Shown piece after piece: positions 38,637-50,238 of a stretch of 64,000 nt of DNA. A program made the translations under genes and the position numbers. Where the stretch lies: positions 18,084 to 82,083 of the forward strand of contig NZ_JABXKQ010000089.1 of assembly GCF_017114945.1 (NCBI RefSeq), written 5' to 3'. Positions within the stretch are counted from its first letter, which is position 1; every line of letters begins with the position of its first letter. Below the pieces are notes generated by a model. It had not been told where the DNA came from. It did not search any database and saw only the letters and a list, made by a program, of their open reading frames with translations. This stretch comes from Nostoc sp. JL34. Its GTDB lineage: Bacteria; Cyanobacteriota; Cyanobacteriia; Cyanobacteriales; Nostocaceae.

Positions 38637-39065
38637 CTAACAGCACTGAGGAGGATTTTGAATAATCGGACAAATTGTATCCTCATGGTGGTCGCTGATA
38701 TTCTTCCAACCTGAAAGTAATCCCTTTATTTCAGAGCGTAAAGTTAACAACTGATCAATTTGGCGATCAATCTGCAAAACCTTCTCTTCAAGTTTTTCTT
38801 TGATTTCACCACAGGGAGTTTGTCCTTGGTCATAAACGTGAAGAATATTTCCAATCTCTTCTAGGCTAAGACCAAGATTTTGCGCCCTTTTAATGAATGC
38901 TAGACGAGTTAGCACATCCAATGAAAACTGGCGAAAGCCTCCCTCTGTTCGTCTTAATGAATTGATTAAACCTAAACTCTCGTAATAACGAATTGTCCTA
39001 ATGGGGATTCCGCTTAAATCTGTTACCTGACCAATTAAAAGCAGTTTTTTATCTTGAGTTAACAC
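38637..39065 (-). CDS. MerR-family metal-responsive transcriptional regulator
   Basis: IGQVTDLSGIPIRTIRYYESLGLINSLRRTEGGFRQF HTH; Cys at TPCGEI and C-terminal CPIIQNPPQCC metal-ligand candidates. Confidence 0.9.
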   Translation of the reverse strand: MLTQDKKLLLIGQVTDLSGIPIRTIRYYESLGLINSLRRTEGGFRQFSLDVLTRLAFIKRAQNLGLSLEEIGNILHVYDQGQTPCGEIKEKLEEKVLQIDRQIDQLLTLRSEIKGLLSGWKNISDHHEDTICPIIQNPPQCC

Positions 39066-39190
39066 AGTAGATTTCCCAACTATTGTAATTATTATTACAT
39101 ATCATCATCCTATTTAATTTGTGAAAATAACAAGATTCAGATTCCCGACTTATCTAAGAAGTCGGGAATCTCGTTGTTTACAAATGATTT

Positions 39191-39324
39191 AACGTGAGTT
39201 TGACAAGTCTTATTTGACCTCTCCCCCAACCCCTCTCCGACACGGAGAGGGGAGCAAAAAGCTGAATTTTTCATTGCTTCTCCCTTTCCATTTCTGAGAG
39301 GGAGAGGTTCATCGAACTCACGTT
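39191..39324. mobile_element. MITE-like / long inverted-repeat element
   Basis: AACGTGAGTT at 39191-39200 and AACTCACGTT at 39315-39324 are perfect 10-bp TIRs; interior has paired CCTCTCC/GGAGAGG segments. Confidence 0.5.
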
Positions 39325-39653
39325 GATTTAGGATTGCTATACTTTGCTAATTTATTTAAGTCATTTGAGATTCTATACAAATATTGACACCAGTATTTGA
39401 AAATTTTATTTAATTAGAGATTTTACTAAGTTCTCATTTTTCAAACATCTATTCTGAATGGATATTAGCTTATTTAAACTTGTATTGAATTGACATAAAT
39501 TTAACACATGAAATAATGTTTTTTTAAATTATACCTTATGAATTTCATGCATTTATTGGGTAACTTTTTCTCATAGTACTGAAAGTAACTGTTTTTTTTT
39601 AGTTCTCATGTTAATTCTAGATCAACTGCTTCACTTCAAGTGAAACCATAAAA

Positions 39654-40742
39654 ATGAATCTCAACTCGCAGACTTTTAGCTCAATCCGTAAACCTAAAAT
39701 TTTCAATAATCCAGAGCGTTTTATTGAGGGATGGTATTGGGTAATACCTTCTCAAAATCTGCGGGTGGGTGAAGTAAAACCTGTCACAATTTTGGGCAGA
39801 GAACTAGTGATTTACCGTGGTAAGGACAAAAGAGTTGTTACCTTTGATGCGTATTGTCCACACATGGGCGCTCACCTTGCTGAAGGCAAAGTTGAGGGTA
39901 ATGCACTACGTTGTTTTTTCCACCACTGGAAGTTTGATGCTGAAGGGATGTGTATTGATATCCCATGTTTAGATACGCCGCTTTCCCTAAAGTTACAAAC
40001 TTGGCCCACTGCTGAGAAGTACGGAATGATTTGGGTTTGGACTGGAGAAATACCACAACAACCCCTACCTTTTGTTCCAGAGTTGGAACAAAAAGAGTGT
40101 GATATCGCCATCCATTCTCATTTTGTGATCAACTGTCACCCCAATGTGGTGATGATTAATGCGATTGATGCTCAACACCTCAATACAGTTCACAAACTGC
40201 CAGTAGAGATTATTTTTGAAAGACAAGAACTGAATGAAAATGCGATTATCTTCAGTAATACTACACCCATCAAAGATAATTCCTTTTTCATTAAGCTCAT
40301 CCGTGTTTTCTACAAAAATGCCATAACTTACAGTATTTGCTATTGGTACGGTAGCATTGGCATTGTAACACTTGGCCCTGATTTCTTCCATGTCCACATG
40401 ATGGTTGCAGTTCGCCTCTACGAAGGGGGAAAAACTGAAGGTCAAGTTCTGTTGATGACTAAAAAACGTAAAGGAATTTTTGGTTGGTTATGCAATAGAG
40501 TTGTGCTATGGCTGACTAAGATTGTAGCTAAGTACTTTCTCATGGGTGACATCAAGATTCTCCAAACAATTCAGTTTGATTTGAAAACTCCCATCAAATT
40601 AGATCAGTCAATTATGCAGTTTATTAACCATGTTGAAAAACAGCAATCCCTAATGTGGGGTACTTGGAAAGAAGCGCGATCGCGCGATGTGGAGAGCAAG
40701 CCCAAGCGTGAGAGATGGCAAGATACAATGAGTAATGACTAA
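39654..40742 (+). CDS. Rieske [2Fe-2S] domain oxygenase-like protein
   Basis: Rieske motif CPHMGAH...CFFHHWKF. Confidence 0.85.
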   Translation: MNLNSQTFSSIRKPKIFNNPERFIEGWYWVIPSQNLRVGEVKPVTILGRELVIYRGKDKRVVTFDAYCPHMGAHLAEGKVEGNALRCFFHHWKFDAEGMCIDIPCLDTPLSLKLQTWPTAEKYGMIWVWTGEIPQQPLPFVPELEQKECDIAIHSHFVINCHPNVVMINAIDAQHLNTVHKLPVEIIFERQELNENAIIFSNTTPIKDNSFFIKLIRVFYKNAITYSICYWYGSIGIVTLGPDFFHVHMMVAVRLYEGGKTEGQVLLMTKKRKGIFGWLCNRVVLWLTKIVAKYFLMGDIKILQTIQFDLKTPIKLDQSIMQFINHVEKQQSLMWGTWKEARSRDVESKPKRERWQDTMSND

Positions 40743-41296
40743 CATCATGTCTATATGCCCAGAATTCTGTCAGACTAATTGGCCAATTAAATGGTCACAA
40801 TCTCATCCCATTGTCAAAAATCTTTGCAATAAATGAATCGTTTGTAGGGGCGTACATCTGTACATCCCTACCAATGGATGCGTACTAGATTTTGTGAAAC
40901 GGTATAACAACTAATAAAGGTTAAAAGTCAATACGCTTGGGTTAAGACTTGATCCTCCTTAACCTTCCTTAAAAGGGGGGATTGGGGGGATCTTCCCTTG
41001 CAAAATATTACTAACACCAAACGTATTAGGTTAAAAGTTCAACAAAATTACTTTTAAGTTTTAATTTATTTTTGACTGGGCTACCAGATAAATAAAAAGA
41101 AGTGGCAAAGCCACTTCCTAATTCCCAGGTAGAACCTAAGTTATGAGTATAACGACTACAAAAATTTGAAATAGTATAAATAAACACCAATTAGCTGAAT
41201 ATCTTCATTTTACTTGTTTTCTGGGTGAGGAAATCCTGATTTACATCCACCAAATAACTGTATATTTACATAAGTCTTATGATTGTAATGCAGACT

Positions 41297-41482
41297 AAAT
41301 TTTATCTAGTTCATCGCTAAGAGATGCTAGTTTTGCTTCTTCATCAAGAAGCTGCTGTTCTAATGGAAACTTGACTGCTGTACCATCCTCAATAGCTACA
41401 GCTTTCTTCATCTGCTTAAACTTCTCGCTGCGGATATCAAATTCTGCCTGAAGTGCATCTAGTTTTTGTTGCGATCGCTCAA
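41297..41482 (-). pseudogene. Remnant of a coiled effector-associated-type domain
   Basis: Minus strand reads ERSQQKLDALQAEFDIRSEKFKQMKKAVAIEDGTAVKFPLEQQLLDEEAKLASLSDELDKI with no convincing start or rest of a gene. Confidence 0.35.
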
Positions 41483-42016
41483 AATGTCAGCGTCAATCAC
41501 GCAGTGATATTCGTCAATCGTCCACTTTGCAACTATCACAGTTATGACAATTGATTCCTCCTAATGATTCTTGATATTCTCCCATTTTAAATGCACTTCA
41601 GGTCTGATTCAGAATCAGTTGATTGATTGAAGAATACTAAAAATTACTTATAGCCAAGATAACTTGACCAGAAGAACTGTGTAGCAGGTTGACAAAGCGG
41701 TACAGGGGTCACTCAATCAACCCATCCAGCAAAGTCGGTAAATGTTGATCAAACTGTTAATGTGATTAAGTATGGCGTAACTCTACTGCGGGGCGATCGC
41801 ATAGAATTATTTTTTGAAAATGACTTGACAAAATAACCAAGTTATAAATTTATTACATCATATAGTTAAGTAGATACTTAAAGCACGGAAGTAAAATAAC
41901 GAAATTCGGAGCTTTCCTCAGAAAAATTTTGTAATCCCCTGTAGTATAAGTTGATTATAATTAGCGAACAAACATATTATTTCTGAGATACAAAAGTAAA
42001 TAATCAAGTAAGTAAA

Positions 42017-42481
42017 ATGGCAAAAGAAATAGAGCGAAAATATTTAGTGAGAGGAGATAGCTGGAGAGGATTAGCGGAAGGTAGTGTATATCGTCAAGGA
42101 TACATTGCCACACAAGATAAAGCGACTGTACGTATACGTATAGTCGGGTCAAAAAGTTATTTGACCATTAAAGGCCCCAATATCAAATATTCCAGATTAG
42201 AGTTTGAGTATCCTATTCCTGTTAAAGATGCTCAAGAAATACTTGAGACATTGTGTGAACGTCCCTTTATAGAAAAAAAGAGATATAAAATAGAATCAGG
42301 TGGTTTAATTTGGGAGATAGATGAGTTTGATGGTGTTAATAAAGGATTAATATTAGCAGAAGTTGAACTCAGTGATGAAAACCAACAAATTGAACTACCA
42401 ACCTGGATTGGAGAAGAAGTTTCTGATGATTCCAGATATTTCAACAGCAATTTAGTAAAACAGCCTTTTTCACAATGGTAA
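42017..42481 (+). CDS. CYTH-domain (triphosphate tunnel metalloenzyme) protein
   Basis: MAKEIERKYLV EXEXK motif, RIRIVGSKSYLTIKG, EVELSDENQ. Confidence 0.9.
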   Translation: MAKEIERKYLVRGDSWRGLAEGSVYRQGYIATQDKATVRIRIVGSKSYLTIKGPNIKYSRLEFEYPIPVKDAQEILETLCERPFIEKKRYKIESGGLIWEIDEFDGVNKGLILAEVELSDENQQIELPTWIGEEVSDDSRYFNSNLVKQPFSQW

Positions 42482-42705
42482 TGCTTGAAATATTTGGAAC
42501 ATCCAAATTTGGCAAAATACTTAACGAATAGAATTGGTGCTTACACAAACATAGTCAGCCTCGGCAGACTAATTAAAAATAAAGGCTTTGAAACCTACAT
42601 TTCGCAGCCCTGTCATGTGATAACAGTTCTCTAATACTGATTACTGTGAGGTTGCATAGAAGCAGTTTTTCAAGCCCTTTGTTCTATGCAAAACCCCAGA
42701 ACTTA

Positions 42706-44469
42706 TTAAGACGCCAGTAATTCCGGCTGAGGCATTAAACTCTGGAGAGTATGACGCAACTGAGCGATCGCTTGGACTTGGTAATCACCAGTTTCCTGGA
42801 ATTGATCCAAAGATTCTCCAATTCCTTGCAGCTTTTGCCGTAATCCATCTAGAGAATCCTGAATTGGTTGTAGTGTTTCTTGATAAAGATTCACCCGACC
42901 ACAGAATTCAGCAGTTGTTCTTCGTAGAGATAGTAAGTTTTCCTCGATCGCTTTCAGTTCTCGGCGCTTTTCATCTAGATCGTGAGTTTGATTGTCAATC
43001 ATTCCCTGATTTAGCTCAATCCCAGAACGAATCTGTTCAATCTCACGTTCTAGCTTTTGGATTTCCTGTGAATATTGTTGTCGTTGGGTTTCAATTTGTA
43101 ACAGAATCGGTTCTAAATTAATTTTGTTGTTGCTTTCTTCTTCTTGAGTGACAGGATGTCCTTGGCGTCGCAGCAGTACAGCTTGGTGCTGCTTGAGAAA
43201 CTTCTGATGCTGTAGCATATTGCGGCGTTGTCCCACCAAACTGGAGTTGAGCATCTGATAGAGGTCTTTTTCATCTGTTAATTCCAGTTCCAGATTAATG
43301 TGGTCATGGTCAGATGCGTGATTTATTTTAGTTTGAAGTTCTTCTATAGCTTCTTGTTTATATGTCAGTTCTTGTTCTTGATCGTGAACAAAGGTAGCAT
43401 CTATTTCTAACTTATGCTGCAAATCTTGCACTATCTTTTGTAGTTCTTCTAAAGGTATTTTATCCAAAGCTTCCACATCAGCTTGCTGACCGAGAACTAC
43501 ATCACCAGATGTTGCAGCTAAAGAGTGAATCTGTTGATATAACTCTTCGGCGTTTCGTAACTGCTCTTTGATGATCCGAGCATACTCTTGTTTACTGGTA
43601 AAGTCTGCTGTATTGATCTGCAATTGGGCCGTTTGCTGCACTAGAGAATTTTGTGCTTCTTGACATGCATTTTGGCGATCGCTAAAGGTTTGTGACAATA
43701 GCTCTACTTCTTCTTGCTGTTGTGCGATCGCAATTTTTTGCTCCTCCAGTTTTTGCCAGTGCGGAGTAAGAGTAGCTTGCTGCTTTTCGACCAATTCCAA
43801 AGCCAGATGCAGGTGTTCTCTAACTGTTTCCGTCGGAACAACACGGCTAGATAAGCGATCGAGTAACTCACTCATTACTCGACTTTGCTCCTCATCCAAA
43901 ACCGTCCCTTGTTTAAAATCCGCAAGACGTTCTTCTAGGCGACGCTGCTCACCGCGTAAATGCTCCCAAGCACCTTCCAACTCTTGGCGGTTGCGCTCAA
44001 CTTCTGTTTGTAACCGTTCAATTTCCTGGCGCGAGGTGTCAACTTCTTGTTTTTGCTCCTCCAGGTGTTGCAACTCTTCCTCCAATTGTTGCAACTGTTC
44101 CGAGCGTACTTCCATGTCCATTTCACGGCGATTCAACTCTTGCGCCTGAAACGTTAGTGACTGTTTCCACTGATCAATCTCATCTTCCTTGAGCTTAAAT
44201 TTCTCCAACTGGCGGGAAAAATTTTGCAAAATGTTGACTAGTGGACGCCCTGCTTCTTGAATCCGTTGCACTTGACGATTCGGATTCAGTTCAACCAGTA
44301 CCAAAGCGCCATCATTTAATTTGCTTGCGTCCTCAGCGGCAATCACTTCTTCCGACACAGTACTCCAATTCTGGTCAGTTCGCTGACAAGCTAGCAGTTT
44401 CAGTTCAGTTTTAGCACCACCACTGAGTAAACCACCTTTCTGTTTTTGTACTTCTGCTAAATACAGCAC
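42706..44469 (-). CDS. hmpF: Pilus/hormogonium motility coiled-coil protein HmpF
   Basis: MLYLAEVQKQKGGLLSGGAKTELKLLACQRTDQNWS N-terminus followed by long coiled coil; divergent from the hmpA-E-like operon. Confidence 0.8.
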   Translation of the reverse strand: MLYLAEVQKQKGGLLSGGAKTELKLLACQRTDQNWSTVSEEVIAAEDASKLNDGALVLVELNPNRQVQRIQEAGRPLVNILQNFSRQLEKFKLKEDEIDQWKQSLTFQAQELNRREMDMEVRSEQLQQLEEELQHLEEQKQEVDTSRQEIERLQTEVERNRQELEGAWEHLRGEQRRLEERLADFKQGTVLDEEQSRVMSELLDRLSSRVVPTETVREHLHLALELVEKQQATLTPHWQKLEEQKIAIAQQQEEVELLSQTFSDRQNACQEAQNSLVQQTAQLQINTADFTSKQEYARIIKEQLRNAEELYQQIHSLAATSGDVVLGQQADVEALDKIPLEELQKIVQDLQHKLEIDATFVHDQEQELTYKQEAIEELQTKINHASDHDHINLELELTDEKDLYQMLNSSLVGQRRNMLQHQKFLKQHQAVLLRRQGHPVTQEEESNNKINLEPILLQIETQRQQYSQEIQKLEREIEQIRSGIELNQGMIDNQTHDLDEKRRELKAIEENLLSLRRTTAEFCGRVNLYQETLQPIQDSLDGLRQKLQGIGESLDQFQETGDYQVQAIAQLRHTLQSLMPQPELLAS

Positions 44470-44839
44470 ACCGTTAGTCCTTTATTGATGCACTTAAAGT
44501 TCGTGTTTTGAGATATACCTTAAATAATTCTGTTAACTTGTCTCACTCAACCGAAGTTTAAGAGAACAAGACAGACAAAACTATAGACGCGAGATATTAC
44601 GTCTTGATACTTATAGAAGCGACCTGGTCGCGCCTTTATATTTTGTACTGATGACAGTGATGATGACTTCCGTGTTAACACTAGCTTTGTCAAAGTGTAT
44701 TACGAAAGATAAAGGTTTATAGTTTAATGTATTCCCTGATGACAATAAGAACAGAGTAACAATCTTTCCAATACTCCATAATCAATACTTAAAGAAGAGG
44801 TCAGAATTCAGCAATACTTAAGGAGTACTTTTTAGCTAA

Positions 44840-46018
44840 ATGCAGGGAAATTTAAATGAAATTGACATTTGCAGTATCCTGCAATTGATTGAATTGGGAC
44901 AGCGAACCGGGCAATTGTGGGTGGAGGCTTATAGCTCTCACCATCACAACAAACTGGGTGGAGAGGCAGCAAGCATTTATCGCCCTAAACAACAGTCTTG
45001 GTTCGTCTTTTTCCTAAATGGTCAAATTATCTATTGCCAACAAGGCGAGAGTAGTTTATCCAGAATTAGCGATTATTTACGTCATTACCGAGTTGAGATG
45101 CGACTCACCGACAAACAAATTGCCTCCCTACCGCCAACCGACTCGCCAGAGTATGCCTATCTTTGGGCACTTTTGGAGCGGAATATCATCAACCCAAAGA
45201 TAGCTGGTAGTATCATTCAGGGCTTGGTGCATGAAACTCTCTTTGACCTGCTGAGTTTACGCCAAGGTAACTTCATTTTCCATCAAGCTGTGGCACTTGC
45301 CCCACAATTAAACACTTTCGAGATTACACCATTTGTTACAAAAATTACGAAGCAGCTGCAAGAGTGGAAGCAACTCTATCCCCACATTCAGTCTCCAGAA
45401 CAATTACCAGTGCTATCTGACAAAGTTCAGCTACAATCTTCTCTGCCAGAAGCAACCGTAAATAAGCTACAACATTGGGCTGATGGTAAAACAACCTTGC
45501 GTCAGCTGGCTCGCTATCTCAACCGGGACATTTTGACAGTTGCTAAGGCAATATATCCATATGTGCAACAGAGTTGGCTTCAACTAGTATATTCAGAGAC
45601 AAGTCAACCTGATACTAACACGGATAACTGGGAATTGAAGGGAAAACAGAGGGGGCGGATAGTATGTATTGACGATGCGATCGCCATCGGTGAGACTATA
45701 AATTCCATCTTACAACCACAAGGTTATGAAGCGATCGCTCTCACCAATCCCTTAGAGGCATTGAGTCTGGTTTTTCAACTCAAACCAGATTTAATTTTAT
45801 GCGACATTGCTATGTCGGAATTAGAAGGGTACGAGGTTTGTGCGATGCTGCGACATTCAACAGCATTTCGGCTCACACCGATTATCATGCTTACTGGGAA
45901 AGATGGGTTTATCGATCGAGTCAAAGCTAGGATGGTCGGGGCTACAGATTATTTAACAAAACCATTTACAGACACTGAGTTACTCATGCTTGTGGAGAAA
46001 TATATCAACAACCAATAA
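44840..46018 (+). CDS. hmpA: PatA-like response regulator with DUF4388-type N-terminus
   Basis: MQGNLNEIDICSILQLIELGQRTGQLWVEA and C-terminal REC domain; first gene of a chemotaxis-like operon. Confidence 0.8.
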   Translation: MQGNLNEIDICSILQLIELGQRTGQLWVEAYSSHHHNKLGGEAASIYRPKQQSWFVFFLNGQIIYCQQGESSLSRISDYLRHYRVEMRLTDKQIASLPPTDSPEYAYLWALLERNIINPKIAGSIIQGLVHETLFDLLSLRQGNFIFHQAVALAPQLNTFEITPFVTKITKQLQEWKQLYPHIQSPEQLPVLSDKVQLQSSLPEATVNKLQHWADGKTTLRQLARYLNRDILTVAKAIYPYVQQSWLQLVYSETSQPDTNTDNWELKGKQRGRIVCIDDAIAIGETINSILQPQGYEAIALTNPLEALSLVFQLKPDLILCDIAMSELEGYEVCAMLRHSTAFRLTPIIMLTGKDGFIDRVKARMVGATDYLTKPFTDTELLMLVEKYINNQ

Positions 46019-46270
46019 AAATTGGGCATGGGGTATTGATTATTTCTCCTTCATCTCCCTCATCTATGGGACACATGAAGAGATCGAAGATTGGTTGATC
46101 TACTAAAAGATGAGTTAAAAGATGTTATCACAGAGTCAGCCAACTCCGTGAAACGTCAATATCCAGGAAAATAGTGAAAACATAGAATTAATTTATACAG
46201 TTAATACTTGCGGAGGAATCAGGGAATGTTCCAAGTAGGAACGTCTACATCAGGAGGTAAATAGACACTT

Positions 46271-46636
46271 ATGAGCACAGTTCTGATTGTGGAAGACAGT
46301 ATCGCGCAAAGGGAGATGATTACAGACCTCCTGAAAGCAACTGGCCTAACAGTGACCCATGCCAGTGACGGATTAGAAGCATTGGAGGCAATTCAAATAG
46401 CACCTCCTGATTTAGTGGTATTGGATATTGTCATGCCCCGAATGAACGGCTACGAAGTTTGTCGGCGGTTAAAATCCGATCCAAAAACCCAAAATGTCCC
46501 TGTGGTTATGTGTTCTTCCAAAGGTGAAGAATTTGATCGCTACTGGGGGATGAAGCAGGGTGCAGACGCCTACATAGCCAAACCATTTCAACCAACCGAG
46601 TTGGTAGGAACAGTCAAACAACTGCTGCGAGGATAA
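46271..46636 (+). CDS. hmpB: CheY-like response regulator
   Basis: Complete REC domain (VLIVEDSIAQREM, LVVLDIVMPRMNGYEV, KPFQP). Confidence 0.85.
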   Translation: MSTVLIVEDSIAQREMITDLLKATGLTVTHASDGLEALEAIQIAPPDLVVLDIVMPRMNGYEVCRRLKSDPKTQNVPVVMCSSKGEEFDRYWGMKQGADAYIAKPFQPTELVGTVKQLLRG

Positions 46637-46649
46637 GGATAAAAACAAT

Positions 46650-47180
46650 ATGGTCAGCAAACCGGACTTTTTAAGTGGCAGCGGTCAAGACCACTTCCGA
46701 CCAGAATTACAAGTAGAAAGTCCTGAAGGTGAGTTACATTTGAGGTTTTACATTCCCTCGCATCAGGAGTTTGCACTACAAGCAACTGGCATTCGGGAGG
46801 TAATTGAACTAAGTCCTGATAGAATCACCCCGATTCCTAATGCTTCTCCTTTACTTTTGGGTACTCTAAATTTACGAGGTCGAGTTATTTGGGTGGCTGA
46901 TTTGGGTCAATTTCTGGGGGAAGCAAGTGCATTAAACACGGATAGAGCTGAAATTTCGGTGATTGCCATTGAAGAGCAAGACACAATAGTGGGTTTAGCA
47001 GTAGAGGAAATAGGTGGTATGGATTGGCTGGATGTCCAAAATCTCATGCCACCAACTACTGTTCCAGATACTATGGCTCCCTTTTTACGTGGAGAGTGGT
47101 CATTAGGTGCTAAAAACAACCAGTGTCTCCGACTACTCGATCAAATGGCAATTTTACGGAGTGCGCGGTGGGCAGGATGA
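46650..47180 (+). CDS. hmpC: CheW-like protein
   Basis: [26 protein letters not shown]...[19 protein letters not shown] CheW signature. Confidence 0.85.
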   Translation: MVSKPDFLSGSGQDHFRPELQVESPEGELHLRFYIPSHQEFALQATGIREVIELSPDRITPIPNASPLLLGTLNLRGRVIWVADLGQFLGEASALNTDRAEISVIAIEEQDTIVGLAVEEIGGMDWLDVQNLMPPTTVPDTMAPFLRGEWSLGAKNNQCLRLLDQMAILRSARWAG

Positions 47181-47194
47181 AATTGGAGGAGGAA

Positions 47195-50134
47195 ATGGCA
47201 GCAAGTATTGATAATTACGAGCCAACATATCAACAGGCGATGACCGCCTATGTTCAAAGAAATTATGAGGTTGCCGCCACTTTAGTTGACCAAGTGGTGC
47301 AAAATTTACCAAATGACCCTAACTCCCATTTGTTACGGGGTCACATCTACTATGTTTTGCAGCAGTACGATGTAGCAAAAGAAGAATATCAACAGGTATT
47401 AGGCTTGACTAACGATCGAGAAATTATTGGTTTTGCCAATAATGGAATTGAGAATATCAATCAATATTTACAGTCATTCGGTGGGCAGGTTGATATATCA
47501 GGAAGTCAAGGGCAAATAAATTCCTCAGAGATGTCTGATGCACTGGCATATAGCGAACCAGAGTTAGAAGATTTGGGCGCTAGTGAGGAGTTTGACAGCA
47601 ATAACCTTGATTTTAACTTTTTTGGAGAGCATCAAGAAAATGTGGATGGCGTTGAAGAGCTATCTTCAAAAAGTCCATTTGACATACCCACAGAAGATAG
47701 TATTGGAACAGTAAAAATATCAGATTCTTCTACAGCTTTTGGTGACGACCCTTTTGCCATGAATGAAGAATCACAGGAACAAGAGTTAAATAGCAAATGG
47801 GAGGATAAAACCGAATTAGAGTTACCTGCTTTTTGGCAGGAAGATATGTCAGAAGATAGTCGGGAAGAATCATTAGTAAATAGTCAATTCTCAGACAATG
47901 AGATAAATTATCCTCATGCCAGTTCAACTAATGACAATAATAACTCTTCATTCTCTAATTCACAAACTGGTAATAACGAGAATAATTTCCCTGATTTGTT
48001 GAGTGAATCAAAGTCTCCAGACCTGAATGTTGAGAATTTAGAATATAAAAAATCTAGTCTGGAAGACGAAACTTTACTAATTGTTGAAGAAGAACTGAGA
48101 AATGGTTCTGCAACAACAAATAAGTTGGGATACGATAGTCAAGAACATTTGCCTGAAACCGAAGCACATAGTTGGTTGAAATCACCAAATATTGAAGCAG
48201 AATCTGATTTACAGCCAGGTTTATCTGATGATTATTCCTCTTTTAGTAGCAATCTACCTCTGAAAGAAAAGCAGTTTAAATCAGGTGAAGTCATCGGTAA
48301 AAATAGTTTTGATGACGATGAAAATTTTGATATGGAAGCATTTGAGTCTGCTTTTGGCTCAGAGGGTTTAAGTTCTTATGAAGATTCAAACAATATACTG
48401 AATGGAGAAAATTCTAAGAGCAATATCGAGTTTTTAGATGATTTTGAGGAATTTGACGATTTAGGCAGCATTCCAGGGTTTGACCTGATCGAAGGAGATT
48501 CTAACTTCGGCGATCTAGCAATGCGTTCTGCTCCAGCAGAAACTAGTGATACTGGACGCCCTCAAGTGGCGGAGGCTTTTCCCAGTAATACAGCCGATCG
48601 CGAAGAGGAACTATTCTCAATGACTGGTTCCCATGAAGGAGTTCCAGTCTTTAGTCAAACAGATGTCTCAAAACTAGAACCCAACGTCAGCATCGAGCAA
48701 GGATGGTTAGCACCATTAGAGAACGCCTCTATCGAACGGAAACAATGGTTAATTGCTGGAAGTGTGGGCATTGTCTCGGCACTGGTTGTAGCCACAGTTA
48801 GTTTTGTCGCCACTACATTTTCGCCAGCCCAACAACGAGAATCAGTCCGAAACACAGGTTGGGCAATGTCACTAGCCGCTGGAATTGCAGGTTTTGCTAC
48901 CGCAGGCTTTATGGGGAATCTGGCGCTTAAACAAATTCGGCGCACAACTGATGATCTCCAAGCTCAGTTTGAAGCTGTGCGTCAAGGAAATCTAAATGCT
49001 CAAGCCACAGTGTTTTCTGAAGATGAATTGGGGCATTTAGCCACTGGCTTTAATGAAATGGCGCGGGTAATTTTCACAACCACAAGTGAAGCCCAACGCA
49101 AAGCCGATGAACAAGAGGAAGCCAAAGAAAACCTGCAACGTCAGGTGATTCGTCTCTTGGATGATGTGGAAGGAGCTGCTAGAGGCGATTTAACAGTCCA
49201 AGCTGAAGTGACAGCCGACGTACTGGGAGCCGTAGCTGACGCCTTTAACCTGACAATTCAAAACCTGCGGGATATCGTTCAACAGGTAAAAGTCGCGGCA
49301 AAGGATGTGACAAAAGGTGCAACCAACTCTGAAACCTTTGCCAGAGCCTTATCTAGTGATGCTTTGCGGCAAGCAGAAGAGTTGGCAGTAACCCTGAATT
49401 CTGTACAGGTGATGACCGACTCGATTCAGCGGGTAGCAGAGGCGGCGCGGGAAGCCGAAACCGTTGCTCGTGATGCTAGTACGATCGCTCTCAAAGGTGG
49501 CGAAGCAGTAGAAAATACCGTGGCGGGGATTTTAGAAATTCGGGAAACCGTTGCTGAAACCACTCGCAAAGTGAAGCGGTTGGCGGAATCTTCCCAAGAA
49601 ATTTCTAAAATTGTGGCGTTGATTTCTCAAATTGCTTCCAGAACAAACTTGTTAGCACTCAATGCTAGTATTGAGGCGGCAAGGGCGGGAGAAGCTGGAC
49701 GTGGGTTTGCGATCGTCGCAGATGAAGTGCGTCAGCTAGCAGATAAATCTGCTAAATCCCTGAAGGAAATTGAACAAATTGTGATGCAAATCCAAAGCGA
49801 AACAGGCTCTGTAATGACCGCGATGGAAGAAGGCACACAACAAGTAATTAAAGGGACAAAATTAGCAGAAGAAGCCAAGCGATCGCTCGAGAACATTATT
49901 CAAGTGGCGAATCGCATCGATATTCTTGTGCGCTCTATTACCAGTGACACTGTGGAACAAACGGAAACCTCCCGCGCCGTCGCTCATGTAATGCAATCAG
50001 TAGAACTGACCGCACAAGAAACTTCTCAAGAAGCACAGCGAGTTTCAGGTGCCTTACAACACTTAGTAGGTGTATCCCGTGACTTGATCGCCTCCGTTGA
50101 ACGTTTCCGAGTGGAAACTATGGAAACCAGATAA
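47195..50134 (+). CDS. hmpD: Methyl-accepting chemotaxis protein
   Basis: TPR-like N-terminus, acidic linker, TM pair, HAMP, MCP hairpin ([37 protein letters not shown]). ATG at 47195 has GGAGGAGG; ATG 47177 overlaps the hmpC stop; ORF open from 47123. Confidence 0.9.
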   Translation: MAASIDNYEPTYQQAMTAYVQRNYEVAATLVDQVVQNLPNDPNSHLLRGHIYYVLQQYDVAKEEYQQVLGLTNDREIIGFANNGIENINQYLQSFGGQVDISGSQGQINSSEMSDALAYSEPELEDLGASEEFDSNNLDFNFFGEHQENVDGVEELSSKSPFDIPTEDSIGTVKISDSSTAFGDDPFAMNEESQEQELNSKWEDKTELELPAFWQEDMSEDSREESLVNSQFSDNEINYPHASSTNDNNNSSFSNSQTGNNENNFPDLLSESKSPDLNVENLEYKKSSLEDETLLIVEEELRNGSATTNKLGYDSQEHLPETEAHSWLKSPNIEAESDLQPGLSDDYSSFSSNLPLKEKQFKSGEVIGKNSFDDDENFDMEAFESAFGSEGLSSYEDSNNILNGENSKSNIEFLDDFEEFDDLGSIPGFDLIEGDSNFGDLAMRSAPAETSDTGRPQVAEAFPSNTADREEELFSMTGSHEGVPVFSQTDVSKLEPNVSIEQGWLAPLENASIERKQWLIAGSVGIVSALVVATVSFVATTFSPAQQRESVRNTGWAMSLAAGIAGFATAGFMGNLALKQIRRTTDDLQAQFEAVRQGNLNAQATVFSEDELGHLATGFNEMARVIFTTTSEAQRKADEQEEAKENLQRQVIRLLDDVEGAARGDLTVQAEVTADVLGAVADAFNLTIQNLRDIVQQVKVAAKDVTKGATNSETFARALSSDALRQAEELAVTLNSVQVMTDSIQRVAEAAREAETVARDASTIALKGGEAVENTVAGILEIRETVAETTRKVKRLAESSQEISKIVALISQIASRTNLLALNASIEAARAGEAGRGFAIVADEVRQLADKSAKSLKEIEQIVMQIQSETGSVMTAMEEGTQQVIKGTKLAEEAKRSLENIIQVANRIDILVRSITSDTVEQTETSRAVAHVMQSVELTAQETSQEAQRVSGALQHLVGVSRDLIASVERFRVETMETR

Positions 50135-50167
50135 ATTGTCATTTGTCCTTTGTCTTTCTTATTTGCT

Positions 50168-50223
50168 AATGACCAATGACCAATGACTAATGACTAATGA
50201 TTAATAACTAATGACTAATGACT
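50168..50223. repeat. Heptanucleotide tandem repeat (AATGACY-type, 8 units)
   Basis: aatgacc aatgacc aatgact aatgact aatgatt aataact aatgact aatgact between hmpD and hmpE. Confidence 0.9.
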
Positions 50224-50238
50224 CTTGACTAAAAAACT

